Source of the DNA: Littorina saxatilis
Lineage: Eukaryota > Mollusca > Gastropoda > Littorinimorpha > Littorinidae
Length of the DNA: 64,000 nucleotides
Direction of reading: 5' to 3'
Assembly: GCF_037325665.1 (NCBI RefSeq)
Contig: NC_090253.1
Location: 42,395,941-42,459,940 of the forward strand
The position numbers were made by a program, and so were the translations under genes. This document shows, piece by piece, positions 1-13,100 of this stretch (positions are counted from its first letter, which is position 1; the number at the start of each line of letters is the position of its first letter). The notes beneath the pieces are model-generated. The model had not been told where the DNA came from and searched no databases. It saw nothing but the letters and a program-made list of their open reading frames with translations.

Positions 1-323
1 TTTGTCACACAAGGGCTGCAAAAACAAAAGGCACACTGGCCTACCCCAGAGGAGAGCCCTGTACTAGGACCCGTGTCTCCGCTTTCACCATCGCCTCCAG
101 GATCAGATAACCACGTCTGCACCCTAACGGTACTACACACATGAGAGACAGCCTCTGTATCGAGGTCACACGATGATGGCCCAGCACCTCTTGGTACACA
201 AGTCGAATCTTTTATTACACACCTTCGAGTTTCAAATGGCCACTGATTCTCAGTAAATAGTCTCCTTATTGCGTTCTCCTGGTCACTGTTAATGTTGAGA
301 AGTGTTAAATCAAATTTCGCCAT
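1..323 (-). CDS. Unrecognised partial open frame with a Cys-rich end, running off the left edge
   Basis: On the minus strand an ATG at 323 opens a frame of 107 codons that reaches base 1 without a stop. The product starts MAKFDLTLLNINSDQEN, then has a Gly/Ser/Asp-rich stretch (about residues 70-95) and ends in a tight cysteine cluster, QCAFCFCSPC, which looks like the start of a zinc-binding or Cys-rich domain cut by the window edge. There is no in-frame stop and no obvious low complexity, so it is unlikely to be a chance frame. I do not recognise the family. It could be a host gene or the 5' end of a multicopy, transposon-carried gene. It lies on the same strand as MORC2, whose next exons should lie further left, so it may sit inside a MORC2 intron. 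Confidence 0.4.
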   Translation of the reverse strand, partial: MAKFDLTLLNINSDQENAIRRLFTENQWPFETRRCVIKDSTCVPRGAGPSSCDLDTEAVSHVCSTVRVQTWLSDPGGDGESGDTGPSTGLSSGVGQCAFCFCSPCVT

Positions 324-1860
324 TTATTTCCACAGACAGAAAGAGATGTCAGTGCAATACAGCTTACAGACCGCAGCCTAGCCCTTACTAAGTTACTATC
401 ACCATCGGATGTTGGAATGTGAAACAATCAGGTCTTCCCGCCTACATCTGTCGACAACACTGATTGTGTTAGAGGCTCTCGCTGGGTGGAATAACAGACC
501 GTGTTCCAAAGTATGCGTATACACTACGCAGATTATCACCGTTGACTTCGTCATGGTCCCGCTAACTATAATTACTGTCCCTGAAAGTGCCTCACAGGAT
601 GGGCAAGTTTACTTTCAAAACAGAAAGGGGTAATCTAAACTCGGTTTGTTCTAAGTGGACATGGGAAACAACCGGACTCGGATCTTGGGTCGCCCCTGGC
701 AACACAAATGGAAGAATCCAGGATATGCAAATGGTCTTCTGCAGTTTATTCCAAGGTGGTAGGGGGTTGAAAGGGGGAACGAACGGGAGGGGGGAGGGGA
801 CAGTGGTCGGTGGAGCTACTATACTAAGACTGCAGCAATGAACTGGTGAAGTGAAATCATCACCCACACATTTCGAGGTACCCTCCCCCCTCACCATTCG
901 GTTCACAAGCCTGTTTTTGTCCTTGGTCAGTTTGAAAATGATTGGTTTGTTCAAGTATTCCGCCAAAAAAATGCGCCAAGATTTCCCTCCTCATTTTAGT
1001 GGTGTTTGACGCTTGCCCCACTCACTTAGTCAGAGTCTGATGCAAAAATTGACTCGAGAATTCTGTTCATTGACGTTGTGACGTACTAAACTTGTTTATT
1101 GTTCGCGGTTTTGGCTGATTCTGTGTTGTTTTTCTGCAATATCAGCGAAAGTACCATCATAGCGGTGGCTGAGTTACAGCAACCAAGACTAAGTTTCATT
1201 TTGTCCGTTTGACTAGCCTGACATCTACAGCCTTGACATTGTTATTCTGTTTCTCTCTGTGTGACTGATTTCTTTGACACAAAGGTTCTCTGTGTGAAAG
1301 TTCAATTGTATTGTAAATATAAACAAAATACGCAATCAATATGCAAGATATCACAAATGTTCAGAAACGAAAATATGTGAAAAACTCTGAAGAAGCTGTT
1401 AAAAGAAGAAATGCTGCTCGCACAGACAGAAAGCCATATGGTAAAACTGATTCAGTTTAGCGGTGAGAGAGAGGAAATTGATCTTATTTACGCCCAAGTT
1501 CAAAAGGTTAAAATATTTTTGGGAGAAGGAAATCCAAACAAAGAGCTTGTGGACACTATCTTGTGCTTTTTTTATTGACAAAAACATTGAAGCTGATTTA
1601 TTAGAGCGCCCTGATGCCCCCGCGTCCCCAGTGCACTTTGGCCTGTTCGTGTTTACATCGCGTGCCACGCGTTGTGCTATTTTTGCTAAGCCCCGCCCCT
1701 TTTTCTGTTGCATTATGGGAGAGGCCGGATTGGCCGTGACGTGTTTAAGGACAGCTCGTTAAGTACGACCTCAAACTTGCTTCAGTATATTGGTCCATGA
1801 AGAATAGTGCATAAAATCAATGACAAAAATTAAAACAGAGAAATTGTTTTACATTGTTTT
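324..1860. other. Non-coding stretch with one tiny ORF
   Basis: No gene is recognised here. A 39-codon plus-strand ORF at 1341-1460 (MQDITNVQKRKYVKNSEE..., basic, Arg/Lys-rich) is open from ATG to TAG, but it has no recognised relatives and may be chance or a 5' exon. Around 780-800 there is a G-rich run. The stretch 1690-1730 is CpG-bearing, with a GCCCCGCCCC box next to GCATTATGGGA, which looks promoter-like, but no transcript can be assigned. Confidence 0.3.
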
Positions 1861-2562
1861 TGAGTCACTTGAGAAAAAGTGACTCTATGTAATCGGTCAG
1901 TGTTAGTCTGTCCGGCCGGCCGTCTGGCCGGCCGTCCGTAGACACCACCTTAACGTTGGACTTTTCTCGGAAACTATCAAAGCGATCGGGCTCATATTTT
2001 GTTTAGTCGTGACCTCCAATGACCTCTACACTTTAACGATGGTTTCGTTGACCTTTGACCTTTTTCAAGGTCACAGGTCAGCGTCAAAGGAAAAATTAGA
2101 CATTTTATATCTTTTCTCGGAAACTATCAAAGCGATCGGGCTCATATTTTGTTTAGTCGTGACCTCCAATGACCTCTACACTTTAACGATGGTTTCGTTG
2201 ACCTTTGACCTTTTTCAAGGTCACAGGTCAGCGTCAAAGGAAAAATTAGACATTTTATATCTTTGACAAAGTTCATCGGATGTGATTGAAACTTTGTAGG
2301 ATTATTCTTTACATCAAAGTATTTACATCTGTAGCCTTTTACGAACGTTATCAGAAAAACAAGGGAGATAACTAGCCTTTTCTGTTCGGCAACACACAAC
2401 TTAACGTTGGGCTTTTCTCGGAAACTATAAAAGTGACCGGGCTCAAATTTTATGTGAACGTGACTCATTGTGTTGTGAATAGCAATTTCTTCCTGTCCAT
2501 CTGATGCCTCATATAATATTCAGAACTGCGAAAGTGACTCGATCGAGCGTTTGCTCTTCTTG
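1861..2562 (+). repeat. Dispersed repeat family A, copy 1, with an internal 150-bp tandem duplication
   Basis: The same element occurs in inverted orientation at 28932-29650. One end is a small palindrome (GAGTCACTTGAGAAAAAGTG), followed by a CCGGCCGGCCGTC-type GC tract. The other end carries AAGTGACTCGATCGAGCG. The interior has repeated TGACCTTTGACC and AAGGTCAC motifs. Within this copy, 1961-2110 and 2111-2260 are a tandem duplication with a 150-bp period that looks identical by eye. No coding capacity is seen, so this is a non-autonomous element. Superfamily is not assigned. Confidence 0.75.
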
Positions 2563-2701
2563 TTTTAAAATGCACCTAGCTGCAGCTGCAAAGGAAAGCA
2601 ATCAAGAGAGACCAACTACCTTGACTAATTACAGCACAATAATTTGCCAAAAACACATCATCAATTTGGTCAAACATAAGCTACACAAGGAAAACACCAA
2701 C

Positions 2702-5700
2702 CTGACTTTTCTCTCTGCAATCTGCCGTTTGATGTCTGCCTCCCGTCTGAATTCTGCCGCTGTGGTCTGGGCTTTTCGCAAGTCCACCTGAAATTTATAT
2801 TTTCAGTTTCATTCATATTTATCTTAACCAACTTAAATGTGAAAATTATGTTTCCAAATGCAGGCAGTCCATTCAAAGAAGAATGAGTTTCAAGGAAATA
2901 AATAACGCCGGAGGTCCAGGGGGCCGCGCATGTCCCCAGACGGGGTACAGGGGCAGAGCCCAAGAAGAAAGCTAAAGCATTTTGACCTTGTAAATATGAA
3001 TTTAACCCCCCTCTAGTGACAGATACATAGTGCATGTAAACTTTTTTTCCTGTCTCACCTGGGTTAAAATATCATTTTTTAGGTGCAGTTTAAAAAAAAA
3101 AGTTAATTAATTTATTTTGCTTTCGCGGAAATCCGCAAAATCGCAGAGGTTTGTATTGCCTGAAATGTAAAACATCTACAAAACTCATAACGACAGGCAC
3201 TTCAAATTGTGCAAGCTTGCCAAATACAATTAGAGAGGAGACTAGTGGCCCAAACAGCAGTATAGTTAATCAACATGAGGACAGGACAGGAGTTATCTTA
3301 CCCTTTGTTCTTTGTTGAGTGTGGAGCCAAACTTAACCTCAAGATTTCTGGAATAAAAGTAGACAACATAAAAAGAAAGAGGCATGGAAGGCAGCACAAT
3401 AATGCAGGAGATTTGTAGTCATTGGAACACAAAAACACAAAAATATACATCTACACTGTACTTAAGATGATGCCTGTACACTTCAGCATGACATAGTACA
3501 TGCAACAAAATGGACGAGGTCCTTTTGAAAAAAGTGACACAAACAACGTCACTATTGACTCTTTACAATCAGAAGGCTGCACTCCATTCAACCACACACA
3601 CACACCTTGCCTCAAAACTCACTGAGACTTACACTACCCTTAAATAAACCGCTACCATACCGTCAACAATTCTCACTCCAATTGACGAACTCGGGAAATA
3701 ACTGTCAGGTTTGTAAGGGTTGTGAAAGAGTGAATACTCTTGCTATTATTGAGGCAAACTTTTGACGCTCCTTGCCCATGTGTTTCAGACACACCCCTCG
3801 CTAGTGACTGGCCTTTAATGTCACGCAGGAAAGTTTGCCTCAATAAAACCAAGATGCTCAATTTTTTTTTTTATAATTAACAACCAAAAAAACGTCACCA
3901 CAGACATTTCGAATCCGGATTTCCGGCATATACCGAAAGAATCCCACCCATGTACAAAATAGGGCGAAATCGTATGGGTTCCCAGGTCTGCTACACACAC
4001 TCTTGCAGGCACACACACTCTCTCACGCCATGCCTCTACGCTCACTTTGCTTTGCTCTCGGCCTCTCTGGCTTTGTTGTCAGCGGCCAGAGCCTCTTCCT
4101 GAGCTCTCTTGGCCTCGTTTTCAGTGCGCGTCTTGAAGCGATTGGAGGAATATTTGTAGAGGCGGGGCTTGTAGAGACAGGAAGCTAGTCGCTTGGTGTG
4201 AACTTTCTTGCCCTGGATGTAGATTCTCATCCTAGGTTCCATGTAGAGAATGGAGGCGTAGGCACGAAAAGACCTTCGCTCTGGCATCAGCCTGGCAAAA
4301 CATACCCAACACGTTACACACAATTTAAGCCACTAACTACTTTAAGCTGAAAATCTTTTAGCACTCCTGGTTTTGTTTTCTATCAATGGGGAGCCCATCA
4401 AGGAAGTGGAGTCCTTTGTTTACCTGGGGAACATCATTGACGGACAAGGAGGCTCGGACAGGGACGTCAAAGCAAGGATTGGGAAAGCACGGGGAGCCTT
4501 TGTCATGCTAAAGAAGATCTGGAGTTCCAAGGAGATTAGCCAAAGGACGAAGCTTCGGATCTTCAATTCAAACGTCAAGTCTGTTCTTCTCTATGGGTGT
4601 GAGACATGGAGGACAACAGAGACCATGCTGGGAAAGATCCAAATCTTTGTCAACACCTGCTTGAGGCGCATCCTAAACATCAGATGGACGGACAGAATCC
4701 GAAATGAAGACCTTTGGCAGAGAGCTGACCAGAAACCAGCGGCGCAGCAAATTCTCCGGAGGAAATGGGGCTGGATAGGGCACACCCTGAGAAAGCCAGC
4801 ATCCAGTATCACGAGGCAAGCCCTGAAGTGGAATCCACAAGGGAAAAGGAAGAGAGGCCGGCCGCGCAACAGCTGGAGACGAGACACTGAAGCAGAGATC
4901 AACAGGCAGGGGAAGACCTGGAGCCAGATCGAAAGGGCAGCCCAGGACCGTGTCGGATGGAGAATTGTCGTCGATGGCCTATGCTCCCCCGGGGGTTCAT
5001 AATGGCCTAAGTAAGTAAGTAAGGTTTTGTTTTCTATCAAAAAAAGTTACAGCTTTTCTGTTGACATTTTATGTTTAACACTTTCGCGACGGGACACTGA
5101 TAAATCAGTAACCGCGCTGACACGCCCATGGACGGGACGCGCATTTTTCAGTATCAGTCATACAAGGTACAAGACTCGTGATTGCTTCCCGGTTTTTGAA
5201 GATTGCAATAAATTGAGTTGTTTCCCTTGATACACGTGGTTTTCTCTTCCGGCTTGATCAAATTAGTGCAGATTTGCGTGGTGTTTTCGAACAAAAAAAT
5301 TGAATCGAAGGCGAGCCTTGTCACGGGAGGAGATTCTCCGGATGTTGGATCTTGAGGATCCTGTAGATCATGATACATCGTGTCGTTTTAGCCTCAAGAA
5401 AGCGATAATAGCAGTGATATTGAGGAAGAAACAGTCCCGTTGTTGCTAGTACGAGTCGGCAAACTACACGTGGTAGGGGGTGATACTGCTAGACGAACAT
5501 GTATCTCGGAATCGTGCAGGAGCTATGGGGGCGTGGCAGCACTGATAACAATGGATGGCTGGAGCCTTCAAATCCTTTTGGAATTGTTCATAGGTGTACA
5601 GTTGGTACTTTGTTGTGAAAATGTGACTTATATTCAATATGGATTACCTAGACATCATTTGGTGAGTGTTACAGTTTTGTTTCATTTGAGTCAGGATGCT

Positions 5701-8700
5701 GTGAGTGAATGCGTGATTTGCTTGTTTTTTTCTTTGTACTGTCTCCTTATTTCTGTGTACAATGTTAACAATATTTCAGCTAATTCATAGGTTTTACACC
5801 TTGTTTGGTTATAACATTATAATACTTTCTGTTAAAAAATAACTTTTAAAAAAAGCAGTGGAAAATAAAACACACACAAAAAAACGTTAAAAAACACAAA
5901 TTATCCCCCTTTCACCCCCCTTTGCTAAAACAAATCGCGTGACAAACTTATAAATAGCACGACTGAACTGGGCATCCATTTTTGAATTAGTACACAAAAT
6001 TTGGTGGTGATTGGACTTAATTCAAGCTTGCTAGACAGATTTCTTTACAGTTACTGATTTTTGGGAAGTTTCTTGGTGGCAAGCTTGGGCAGGCAGGACG
6101 TTAACGCCGTGGCAGTGCTAGTCACAATAGTGTTAAAGAGACATGTAGCAACATTGTTACCACATTTTAACCGCATTCATCATTTGCCACAACAATTGAA
6201 CTTCAGTTTGGATTGAAGCATATCAAGCTCATTAGAGCTCATGAATATCCAGGCAGTACATATTGGAGCTGTCATGAGAGGATGCTCTTAGGTCCCAGTC
6301 TGTACAGTTATAAGACCAAAGGGTAACATAGGTCGGCTTTTTTATTTTTTTCAAAAACAAACACGAAGGGCAAAGCCCATACGACTCACATGCTTTACAC
6401 ATTTTTCCTACCAAAATACATGTGACCTTGACCCAAGGTCAAGGTCATCCAAGGTCATGCAACACAAAGCTGTTAATTCAAGACATAGGAAGTACAATGG
6501 TGCTTATTGGCTCTTTCTACCATGAGATATGGTCACTTTTAGTGGTTCACTACCTTATTTTGGTCACATTTCATAAGGGTCAAAGTGACCTTGACCTTGA
6601 TCATATGTGACCAAATGTGTCTCATGATGAAAGCATAACATGTGCCCCACATAATTTTTAAGTTTGAAACAGTTATCTTCCATAGTTCAGGGTCAAGGTC
6701 ACTTCAAAATATGTATACAATCCAACTTTGAAGAGCTCCTGTGACCTTGACCTTGAAGCAAGGTAAACCAAACTGGTATCAAAAGATGGGGCTTACTTTG
6801 CCCTATATATCATATATAGGTGAGGTATTGAATCTCAAAAACTTCAGACAAAAATGGGAAAAATGTGAAAAATAGCTGTTTTTTAGGCAACATTTATGGC
6901 CCCTGCGACCTTGACCTTGAAGCAAGGTCAAGATGCTATGTATGTTTTTTGGGGCCTTGTCATCATACACCATCTTGCCAAATTTGGTACTGATAGACTG
7001 AATAGTGTCCAAGAAATATCCAACGTTAAAGTTTTCCGGACGGACGTCCGGACGGACGTCCGGACGGACGGACGGACGACTCGGGTGAGTACATAGACTC
7101 ACTTTTGCTTCGCATGTGAGTCAAAAAACATTTAGTTGATTGATTTTAAAGGTTACTTCCCTTAGGTATGGTTCGCAAAATGTGCCAAAAGTTTTAGTTT
7201 TTTTGAGAAATGAAAAGAAAAGTTTTAGGGTCGGCGGGAAAAAATAGGGTCGGTTGGGTTACCCTTAACCAACATATATTTTTGTTTGGCCTAACACACA
7301 CTCACCCATCATCTGAATCAAAATCCGACTCTGGGTTGGCCAGGAGAATGTCAAACTTGTCTGAGTTGACGTCCAGTTCTGTGTTGCCGTCATCCAGGAG
7401 CTTGAGGTTGAACACCACCACCAGTGTACCCGAGTTTCCCTCAATGCGATCGAACTGGGAGAAAAAGTGCTGCTCTGTCCTAAAGGGGGAGTACTTGTAG
7501 ATCAGCTCCATCTCTGTTTCTTGCTGCAATACAACAGAGAGCAAGTCAATTACACACAAAAATAAACACAAGAGATCTAAGTGCAGAAACCTACACACCC
7601 CAATTATACGGGAGTGTAAAAAGTTGTTTAAAAAGCAGATTGGGATGAAATCCCCATGAATAAAAAAAATAATATTATATATGCAACCCCATGTTCTCGG
7701 AATAAAATCTTGTTTAAACCAATAAAAATAACTATAACAAGAAGGGCAAAGCTCATACGACTCACATGCTTGACCTAAACCTAGCAATGACATCATACAC
7801 TAAGAACTGCTTTACACATTTTTCCTACCAAAATACATGTGACCTTGACCCAAGGTCAAGGTCATCCAAGGTCATGCAACACAAAGCTGTTAATTCAAGA
7901 CATAGGAAGTACAATGGTGCTTATTGGCTCTTTCTACCATGAGATATGGTCACTTTTAGTGGTTCACTACCTTATTTTGGTCCCATTTCATAAGGGTCAG
8001 TGACCTTGACCTTGATCATATGTGACCAAATGTGTCTCATGATGAAAGCATAACATGTGCCCCACATAATTTTTAAGTTTGAAACAGTTATCTTCCATAG
8101 TTCAGGGTCAAGGTCACTTCAAAATATGTATACAATCCAACTTTGAAGAGCTCCTGTGACCTTGACCTTGAAGCAAGGTAAACCAAACTGGTATCAAAAG
8201 ATGGGGCTTACTTTGCCCTATATATCATATATAGGTGAGGTATTCAATCTCAAAAACTTCAGAGAAAATGTGAAAAATGTGAAAAATAGCTGTTTTTTAG
8301 GCAACATTTATGGCCCCTGCGACCTTGACCTTGAAGCAAGGTCAGGATGCTATGTATGTTTTTTGGGGCCTTGTCATCATACACCATCTTGCCAAATTTG
8401 TTACTGATAGACTGAATAGTGTCCAAGAAATATTCAACGTTAAAGTTTTCCGGACGGACGTCCGGACGACGTCCGGACGGACGGACGACTCGGGTGAGTA
8501 CAGACTCACTTTTGCTTCGCATGTGAGTCAAAAAACCATTCTTTCTTCTTCTTTTTTTGTGTGTGTGTATACATGCAAATGAGCACACACACCCCATCAC
8601 ATTAGAACATAAAAAAGAAAATGAAACAGAATAACAAAAACAAGATCAAAGGTTCAAAATAGAAGTTAGAACCTTTGAATATTATTGCAGCTAGGAAGCT

Positions 8701-10025
8701 CACAATCAGCAGTGGCAATTCTTACCCGTTCTTGTGCTCGGCCACCTTTGGTCAACGGTCGCCGCGTTCCTGCCTCAAATGACGGCAGTGGAACAATCAC
8801 CTGAAGAAATAAAACGTCTATAAGTTTCTCACCCTAGCAAGTGTTACTTCCAAGAGCAAAGCATAGCACAAAAAGATAGATGTCCAAATGTGTGAGTAGG
8901 AAGTGAATTCATGAGGCATTAATGACAGCACTGGGTGTATTGTGCACAACCGTTTTACAATTTCTCTTTTTTCTATTGCTCATTTCTTATGGTAGGTGGG
9001 GGGGGGTGTTCCACTGTTTACTTTTCCACGTCCCCCAGTCCTCAAGATGATTTCACCCAACCGAACCTGGCACAATGAATTACACCATCACGAATCAATA
9101 AGCGCACAACTCAAAATTATATTTCACAATCACAAAGTATTGAATCCGCACCTCATCAATGCCTTCTTCTTCGTGGAATGTTCTGGAGAGGAAGAGGCAG
9201 GACATGGTCAGGCCTTTCTTGGTGAACATGATCAGGTCGTTCCCCAGTCGCATGGAACCTCTGCAGCAAGCAACACATCACACACTTCTTCGTTCACGGG
9301 CTAAAACTCCCACGGTTTAATGTGTATGACCGTTTTCACCCCGTCATATAGGCAGATATACCTTAGTCGTCATCTTGGAATTTAAGCGTAACTCGATTCT
9401 TGGTCTTGTGCGTACACACGAAGGGGGATAAGGCTCTAGCTGGTCTGCACATGTTGACCTGGGAGATCGGAAAAATCTCCACCCTTAACCCACCAGGCGC
9501 AGCCTGGATTCGAACCCACGACCTTCCGCTTGGGAGGTCGCCGTCTTATCCACTGGGCCACTGTGCCCGTCTGACACAGTTCATGTTAATAATGTCTTTC
9601 CTTTTGGGAACAAGTTAATCTGTTCTGTTGCTTACTTATTTATTTGTTGTTATGATTATTCAATATTGGAATCAGGTTCCCAGTTAAAAGCAAAAAGCTC
9701 CAAAATATGGACATCTACAAACTTTGAATTTTCTTGTGAAGTTTCTGTTTTGTCCACTTACGCCATAATAGGCACATCTCTCTCTGTCTCTGTCTCGCTG
9801 TCTGTCTGTCTCTGTCTCTCTCTCTCACTACGTATTTATATTCTCCACAAGAATATATCTCTCTCACACACACACACACATGAATAAACGGAAAGCCAGT
9901 TTACTTACGATTTCAGCCCATTGCCGTACATTCCTATACTGTTGCTATCCACACATCTTTTGGTGGATTTTCCAAATGTGACAATATCAGCTGTTTCATC
10001 TGAAAACAAACAAACAAATCATATA

Positions 10026-10105
<80 letters not shown>

Positions 10106-13100
10106 GTGTCTGTCTGTGTGTGCTTGTGCGTGAGAGATCCCCATTCCCATTGGAACAGTCAAAGTTTCTGCTGCTTCAAATACTCATTTTAGCCAGGTGT
10201 GACTGTGACACTCCACTGTAATATTTAGAAGGCTGATGTATCTTTTTCCCCCCAGAGTTATTCCAACACATCTGCAGCAATATTACTGAATCTGACAACA
10301 AAAGGCTGTGGTACATGTGTAAAACTTACTTGGATCCATGCCCTCTCCGTCATCAAGGAAAAACATCGCATAGCCACCTCTAAGTGAAGTATCTGCCACT
10401 GTGACAACAAACACATCAATTCATAAAAATACATTTGTGAAAATATGCATATTCTATCTGATTCTACTCAAAATAATGTCATCTATCACCTAAGGAAAAA
10501 GTATGTAATTGGTTTGACAGTAAATTTCACTTTGAGTCTACTGTGCAATGAAACTGTTTCACGCTTAAATCAACCTATTACTCGGGAAGTGCTAAAATGT
10601 AGTAAGAACAGCTGAAAATGAAGCTTTAACAGTGACTTGAGGAAACAATCTATTCTTGAAAATGACATACTTCATCATCAACAACTTACAAGCACTGAAG
10701 TTCTTTCTTTCTTTCTTTATTTGGTGTTTAACGTCGTTTTCAACCATTCAAAGGTTATATCGCGACGGGGAAAGGGGGGAGATGGGATAGGGGAAAGCAC
10801 TGAAGTTAAAAAGAATCTTAAATGATTACACTTCATCAGCACAGCTGCAAATATCCTTATCAACACCCAGTAATAAAAAATGCAAACCTCTGGTGCTAAT
10901 CACTGTACATGCGCAAACAAACTGCACAAATTATGATGTTAACTGAAATAGCCTTTGTCATTCTAGACAGTTTCTTTCTTTATTTGGTGTTTAACGTCGT
11001 TTTCAACCACGAAGGTTATATCGCGACGGGGAAAGGGGGCAGATGGGATAGAGCTACTTGTCAATTGTTTCTTGTTCACAAAAGCACAAATCAAAAATTT
11101 GCTCCAGGGGCTTGCAACGTAGTACAATGTATGACCTTACTGGGAGAATGCAAGTTTCCAGTACAAAGGACTTAACATTTCTTACATACTGCTTGACTAA
11201 AATCTTTACAAAAATTGACTATATTCTATACAAGAAACACTTAACAAGAGTAAAAAGAGAAACAGAATCCGTTAGTCGCCTCTTACGACATGCTGGGGAG
11301 CATCGGGTAAATTCTTCCCCCTAACCCGCGGGGGGTACTCTAAACAGTACTGCAGGAGATAAATGCACATCGGTCTGTACCTGTGTAAATATTGATCTTG
11401 GTTGCAGATGCATCTCTGAAAAAGAAAAAAAAATACATAAAGCAAAATTAAAAACATTGATGATACAATCAAAAAGAGATTAAATTCATATCAGACAGCA
11501 TCCTGACCTCAGGTCAAAAATGAGTTACTTCCCTTCGGGTCTCATTCTATCCCTGACAGGATGCCTTGGTTTTCCTTGTCTGGAGAGGAAATCGATTTTT
11601 TTTTTTTACATATTTAGATCTTTTCGTAATGTGTTTTGGATATAAGCAGATTCGCGATTGTCGATAATGATTTTTCATGGTGATGTGTAATTTTTAAATT
11701 ACAAAGGAATTGATATGTAAGACAGTTTCAAGCGAGCTATCTTTCGCGGATGTATATACTGTGCAAACAACTCTAAAGTGTCACGTGATAATCAACTTCT
11801 GCTTGGGTGCGCGCTGGTGCAGACAATTTTTTCTGTAACCAGTTGAGAGTGATGCAACCATATATCACGGTCTCCTTCCGACAGCAGTCTCAAAATTTCG
11901 ACTTGTTTTGACCTTAGAACGATGTCTTTATCATAACTGTGAAGAACAGAACAGAGATCACTGTCGAAGTCGGCCAATCTGCAATCATTTTCGTCTCGCG
12001 AACACTGATCTCAAATTTAGATCAGTGCTCGCGAAAAACATATGGGAGATAACTCTGTATTCTTGTTTTCATAGATTCGCGCAATAATTTAGCATGCTGT
12101 CAGAGACAAACTGGCGATAGCCGTGGAGCAATGATTATCAGAATGATCAGACATATGGAGAAGCCAGACATAAAACGTTTAGTACTGTGGTCAGAGCATC
12201 ATACCCTCAGAAGAAAATAAAGAAGCAACCTAGGTGAAAAGTCATGTTAATATAATTTATCAATAAAAATATCATTCACTTTTCACACTTGATTTTTGTT
12301 GTTGATGTGGAGAAAAGGGACTACAGGAATATTTGTCTTTTCTCCATATGCAATTTTCTTCTTAAAGTTCATAGAGTGAAGAAGAGAAGGCGTAGAGAGC
12401 AGAATATATTATCTAAGTTAGTATTGAAACGGTGTGGAATTAAGATTCACTCTAAAATCATATTTGTTCTTTCCCTTAGTAAATGGTTTGGAAATAGATA
12501 TGATCCAGTCCTTTCTCTTTGTTCTCTGGCAGTAGAATTTAATTGGCTTTGACACGATGGCACCAAACTGACTGGATTCAAGTCATGGAGGTCGGAGAGG
12601 CCAGTCTGTGAACCTTTTTTCCCCCCTCTCCCAATGTAACCTTTCTGTATTGACTTTTTAACCCCTAGGTCACTTCTCCTGTCACTAACCCCATACTCCT
12701 TTGTTTGTGCAGGAGGTGGCAGTGAGGGCATTGTTTTGCTACATTCACCTCTCGCCTCCCTCCTCCCCAACCCCCTTTTCCTTTTTGACCTAATTCTTTA
12801 CTTCTATGTTGGTGTGCTTTTGTTAATCAGTAATACTTGTTACACACAGACGAACACACACACACACACACACACTCTCTCTCTCTTCTCTCTCTTTTCT
12901 GTAGCTTTTCTATCATTCTTTTTTTTACCCATGTATTCGATATAAATGTGTATTCTGTATTCATTTGTTTAGTAGAATGGAGATTTTATGTTTATTATCT
13001 ACATACGAGAAGCCTGTTGAATATACACTGTGTTTGATAGTGGTTAACTTGTAACTGCATACGGTTTTTGGTGTGACATGACTATTTTGCGAGGTAATAG

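Noticed and set aside
2142-2468. Frames of about 108-127 codons shared by 2142-2468 and 29138-29521
   Set aside because: They are translations of repeat family A, present only because both copies carry the same non-coding sequence; no domain.
10030-10221. Cys-Val repeat proteins read from GT microsatellites (also at 17829 and 45100)
   Set aside because: These are translations of dinucleotide repeats.
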